Shown piece by piece: positions 61,930-64,000 of a stretch of DNA of 64,000 bases; the first letter of the stretch is position 1; each line of letters opens with the position of its first letter. Source of the stretch: JAUVUV01 sp964548275 (lineage in GTDB: Bacteria; Gemmatimonadota; Glassbacteria; GWA2-58-10). The DNA lies in NCBI GenBank assembly GCA_964548275.1, contig CAZJQI010000001.1, forward strand, positions 1-64,000, given 5' to 3'. The notes beneath the pieces were generated by a model. It ran no database searches. It was not told the origin of the DNA and worked only from the letters and a program-made list of their open reading frames with translations. Both the position numbers and the translations under genes were made by a program.

Positions 61930-62475
61930 TGAAGTAACTTTGGCAGTGCCCCTTATCGGATGTTGAAGTTTAATCGGAAAGAATTCCTCGAAACTTTGTT
62001 TCGAGGTAACCCGCCCCAAGGGACCAGTAGATAATCCCCCTTACCAAAGGGAGAGACAGGGGGTTGTCTTGATTTGTTCGCCCCAGGGGAGGGGATAAGA
62101 TCGATCAAATTCATCATTGTGATACCTCGCAACTCTGCTGCGGGGTAGTTCGTTAATATCTTTAAAGATCTGCTCTCTCTTGAGCTTCTTCCCAAATAAC
62201 CGGCTATCCTATCCCTCAGTACTCGATTACCACGCTGCGGCAGCACACCAGCCCCAGGGCGTCCAGGGTGTGGGCCGCCCGGTTGCTAGTGAACTGTGTT
62301 TTGGTTTCGCTACGCTCCACCTTATAGTAACGAGGGCTGGCTGAATAAATCTGAAAGTAGTACTAACAAAAAAAGCAAGTCAACGTACACGCAGCAATTT
62401 ACTTTTTACTTCCGATGAGTGTTGGCCGTGTTGAACGGCCTGATTTTTCACTGGTATTCAATATGGAGTATCTTC
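61930..62475. other. Intergenic, possible gene remnant
   Basis: No complete gene. A minus-strand stretch (62216-62362) ends SNRAAHTLDALGLVCCRSVV plus IEY and a stop, and reads like the last 48 residues of a lost protein, but I cannot name its family. Near 62026-62075 is a CCCCCTTACCAAAGGG/CAGGGGG inverted motif of the kind common in dispersed repeats. Confidence 0.4.
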
Positions 62476-63603
62476 ATGAAAAAGCCTACTCTACAAGAAT
62501 TGATAGTGTTCATGTTTCTGGTTTTGGCTCTTCTGCTCTCAGCATACAGCCTTGGCCAGGATGCACGTGCAGCAGAACCTGCCTACACACCTGAACAAAC
62601 CTGCACAAGTGAGCAGCAGAAGGCTAAGGAGAATTCGTCATCGGAGAAGGCAAGTCTGAAGAAAAGAGGCCATGTGCGAATTGCAACAATTGGACCGCAG
62701 CCCTTTCGGCTTGATTCGAATACGGAACCCCAGAAAGCTGTTGAAAGGGCAATCGAACATTGGCGGAACAAATTCTCACAGGTTCTTGCTGACCGACCTG
62801 ATTTAATCGTCGTGCCCGAGGCGTGTGACCGTCCCTCTGGGTATCCACGCGATAAACGACTTGAATACTATCGCATGCGAAAAAACCAAGTGCGCGACTT
62901 CTTTGCCAAGGTTGCGAAAGAGAACCACTGCTATATTGTTTATTCGGCTGCTCGCGAAATGGAAGACAGCACATGGCGTAACTCAAGTGTGCTGATCGAT
63001 CGAAAGGGAGATATTGCAGGCGTCTACAACAAGAACCACGTAGTTATCGAAGAAACCACAGTATACGGAATTCTCTGTGGCCGTGATGCGCCAGTATTTG
63101 AGTGTGACTTCGGACGTGTAGCTTTCGCCATATGCTTCGATCTTAATTTTGACGAATTGAGACTGAAGTATGTCAAGGCGAGACCAGATTTAATCATCTT
63201 CTCATCAATGTATCACGGCGGCCTTATGCAGGCTTATTGGGCATATTCGTGCCGCAGTCACTTTGTCGGAGCTGTGGCCGGTCAGCCAAGTGAAATTCGC
63301 AATCCATTGGGACAGGTGGTTGCTTCCAGTACGAACTACTTTGATTATGTGGTGGCGGATGTCAATCTTGACTGTCGGCTTGTGCACCTGGACTACAACT
63401 GGCCGCGTCTTAGGGCATTGAAGGCCAAGTATGGGCCGAAAGTTACAATCACAGATCCAGGTTTTCTCGGGTGCGTATTAGTATCAAGTGAAGACGAAGG
63501 AATTAGTATGGATGAGATGATAAACGAGTTCGAGATTGAACTACTGGATGACTACATGGCGCGGGCGTTGGCCCATCGCCACAAACCGGGAAACATGGAA
63601 TGA
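62476..63603 (+). CDS. Exported carbon-nitrogen hydrolase (nitrilase superfamily)
   Basis: 375 residues from the ATG after TATGGAGTATCTTC, with a long signal peptide (hydrophobic core FMFLVLALLLSAYSLG, ending near ARA). The nitrilase fold's catalytic triad is visible: Glu in LIVVPEACD, Lys in VYNKNHVVIEE and Cys in VAFAICFDLNFDELR. The superfamily hydrolyses amides or nitriles; no subgroup is evident. Export is unusual because most nitrilases are cytoplasmic. A Ser/Glu/Lys-rich linker separates signal and domain. Neighbours give no substrate clue. Confidence 0.85.
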   Translation: MKKPTLQELIVFMFLVLALLLSAYSLGQDARAAEPAYTPEQTCTSEQQKAKENSSSEKASLKKRGHVRIATIGPQPFRLDSNTEPQKAVERAIEHWRNKFSQVLADRPDLIVVPEACDRPSGYPRDKRLEYYRMRKNQVRDFFAKVAKENHCYIVYSAAREMEDSTWRNSSVLIDRKGDIAGVYNKNHVVIEETTVYGILCGRDAPVFECDFGRVAFAICFDLNFDELRLKYVKARPDLIIFSSMYHGGLMQAYWAYSCRSHFVGAVAGQPSEIRNPLGQVVASSTNYFDYVVADVNLDCRLVHLDYNWPRLRALKAKYGPKVTITDPGFLGCVLVSSEDEGISMDEMINEFEIELLDDYMARALAHRHKPGNME

Positions 63604-63728
63604 AGAGACCAAAATGGCAGGAGGCTCATCCGCTTGATTTCTCTCATAATTAGTGGTAACGTTCTTGGAGGCATGTCAAAAGGCCATATTCCTTAAAATC
63701 TCAACTTAATTAGCCGGGGGTGGTAGAG

Positions 63729-64000
63729 ATGAAAATCATCGACAGGAGGAAGTTTCTCCAGCAGGCGCTCGTCGGGGCAGGAGTATTAACTTCACCTTGG
63801 GCGTGTCCAGTGGAGAGTGTGCTTGCCGATACGGGTAAAAAGTTTTCTGCTACTGACCGGGTAATGCTTGGCAAAACTGGGATTGCCACTTCACGAGTGG
63901 CGATTGGTAGCGGCACTCGTGGGACATATAAGAGTTCGAACCAAACTAAGCTAGGTAAGGAAAAGTTTGTCAAAATTATCCGGTACGGGTTCGAGCACGG
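63729..64000 (+). CDS. Tat-exported aldo/keto reductase (partial, cut by window end)
   Basis: The first 90 residues are present. A twin-arginine signal (DRRKFLQQALVGAGVLTSPW, residues 5-24) is followed by RVMLGKTGIATSRVAIGSGT, the standard start of an aldo/keto reductase barrel. The ATG has a GGGGGTGG-like Shine-Dalgarno. The frame is open to the window edge. It resembles in layout the Tat-exported protein at 56526-57467 but is clearly a different sequence. Confidence 0.75.
   Translation, partial: MKIIDRRKFLQQALVGAGVLTSPWACPVESVLADTGKKFSATDRVMLGKTGIATSRVAIGSGTRGTYKSSNQTKLGKEKFVKIIRYGFEH

Noticed and set aside
61953..62246. 97-codon minus-strand open frame
   Set aside because: It runs through dispersed-repeat-like sequence and lacks a start signal or family resemblance.

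Overview
The window reads as a fragment of a metagenome-assembled chromosome from an uncultured, motile, Gram-negative bacterium. An outer membrane is implied by the ExbB/ExbD/TonB-type proteins, a YidC with a large periplasmic domain, lipoproteins and Tat-exported proteins. Four flagellins plus FlaG imply flagella. A UbiD/UbiA/UbiX triad points to menaquinone made by the futalosine route. The mix of housekeeping genes with DUF1080, DUF2961 (GH172), DUF4091 and Tat-tagged aldo/keto-reductase-like proteins resembles candidate phyla of the FCB/Planctomycetes sphere. That placement is inference; no rRNA or complete tRNA is present to settle it. A run of exactly 100 N inside rsfS, flanked by identical 55-base ends, shows the sequence is a scaffold.

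Layout. 0.4-8.6 kb: a lone GH4 glycosidase, a broken AT-rich gene truncated by a palindromic element that can fold as a cloverleaf, the ubiD-ubiA-ubiX operon, two very small genes, a pteridine-reductase-like SDR overlapping a truncated folB, and rsfS. 8.9-22.6 kb: a housekeeping block with exbB/exbD/tonB-type genes, polA-coaE, purM, a PfkB sugar kinase, argS, and the classic rpmH-rnpA-yidD-yidC cluster. 22.6-33.3 kb: flaG and four flagellin paralogues, all on the minus strand. The flagellin genes are separated by unusually long spacers (0.9-1.45 kb) that hold terminators, structured inverted repeats and a repeated loop motif. Three of the flagellin leaders carry a hairpin with a GGA-containing hexaloop upstream of the Shine-Dalgarno sequence, which looks like CsrA-type control.

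33.6-41.8 kb: a cyclase remnant, an exported TudS/DUF523-like protein, a DUF819 membrane protein, and an operon of class III aminotransferase, CoA-acylating semialdehyde dehydrogenase and P1/DmpA aminopeptidase that could form a beta-amino-acid catabolic path. A divergent alpha-oxoamine synthase follows. 42-56 kb: a glycan/furanose utilisation region with a DUF1080 protein, a GH172-type enzyme, an L-fucose-isomerase-like enzyme, a DUF4091 protein, a six-hairpin glycosidase-like protein and a complete ribose/galactofuranose-type ABC importer. Embedded in it (46.4-48.35 kb) is an AT-rich tandem array of four small exported genes in the order A1-B1-A2-B2. Each has a small beta-barrel-like core; A1, B1 and B2 have a C-terminal membrane segment, and in A2 the matching segment lies behind an A8 run in the -1 frame.

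56.3-64 kb: a mosaic zone. It has tRNA-3'-end-like sequences, a 194-bp element with perfect 12-bp terminal inverted repeats, and an 81-bp direct repeat flanking an AT-rich fapA-type gene with a duplicated N-terminal domain. After these come a trans-sulfuration enzyme, an exported nitrilase-family protein and the start of a Tat-exported aldo/keto reductase cut by the window edge. Several families of small palindromic repeats are scattered through the intergenic spaces. The best candidates for something undescribed are the A1-B1-A2-B2 array with its slippery A8 run, the cloverleaf element, and the flagellin leader and spacer RNA structures.
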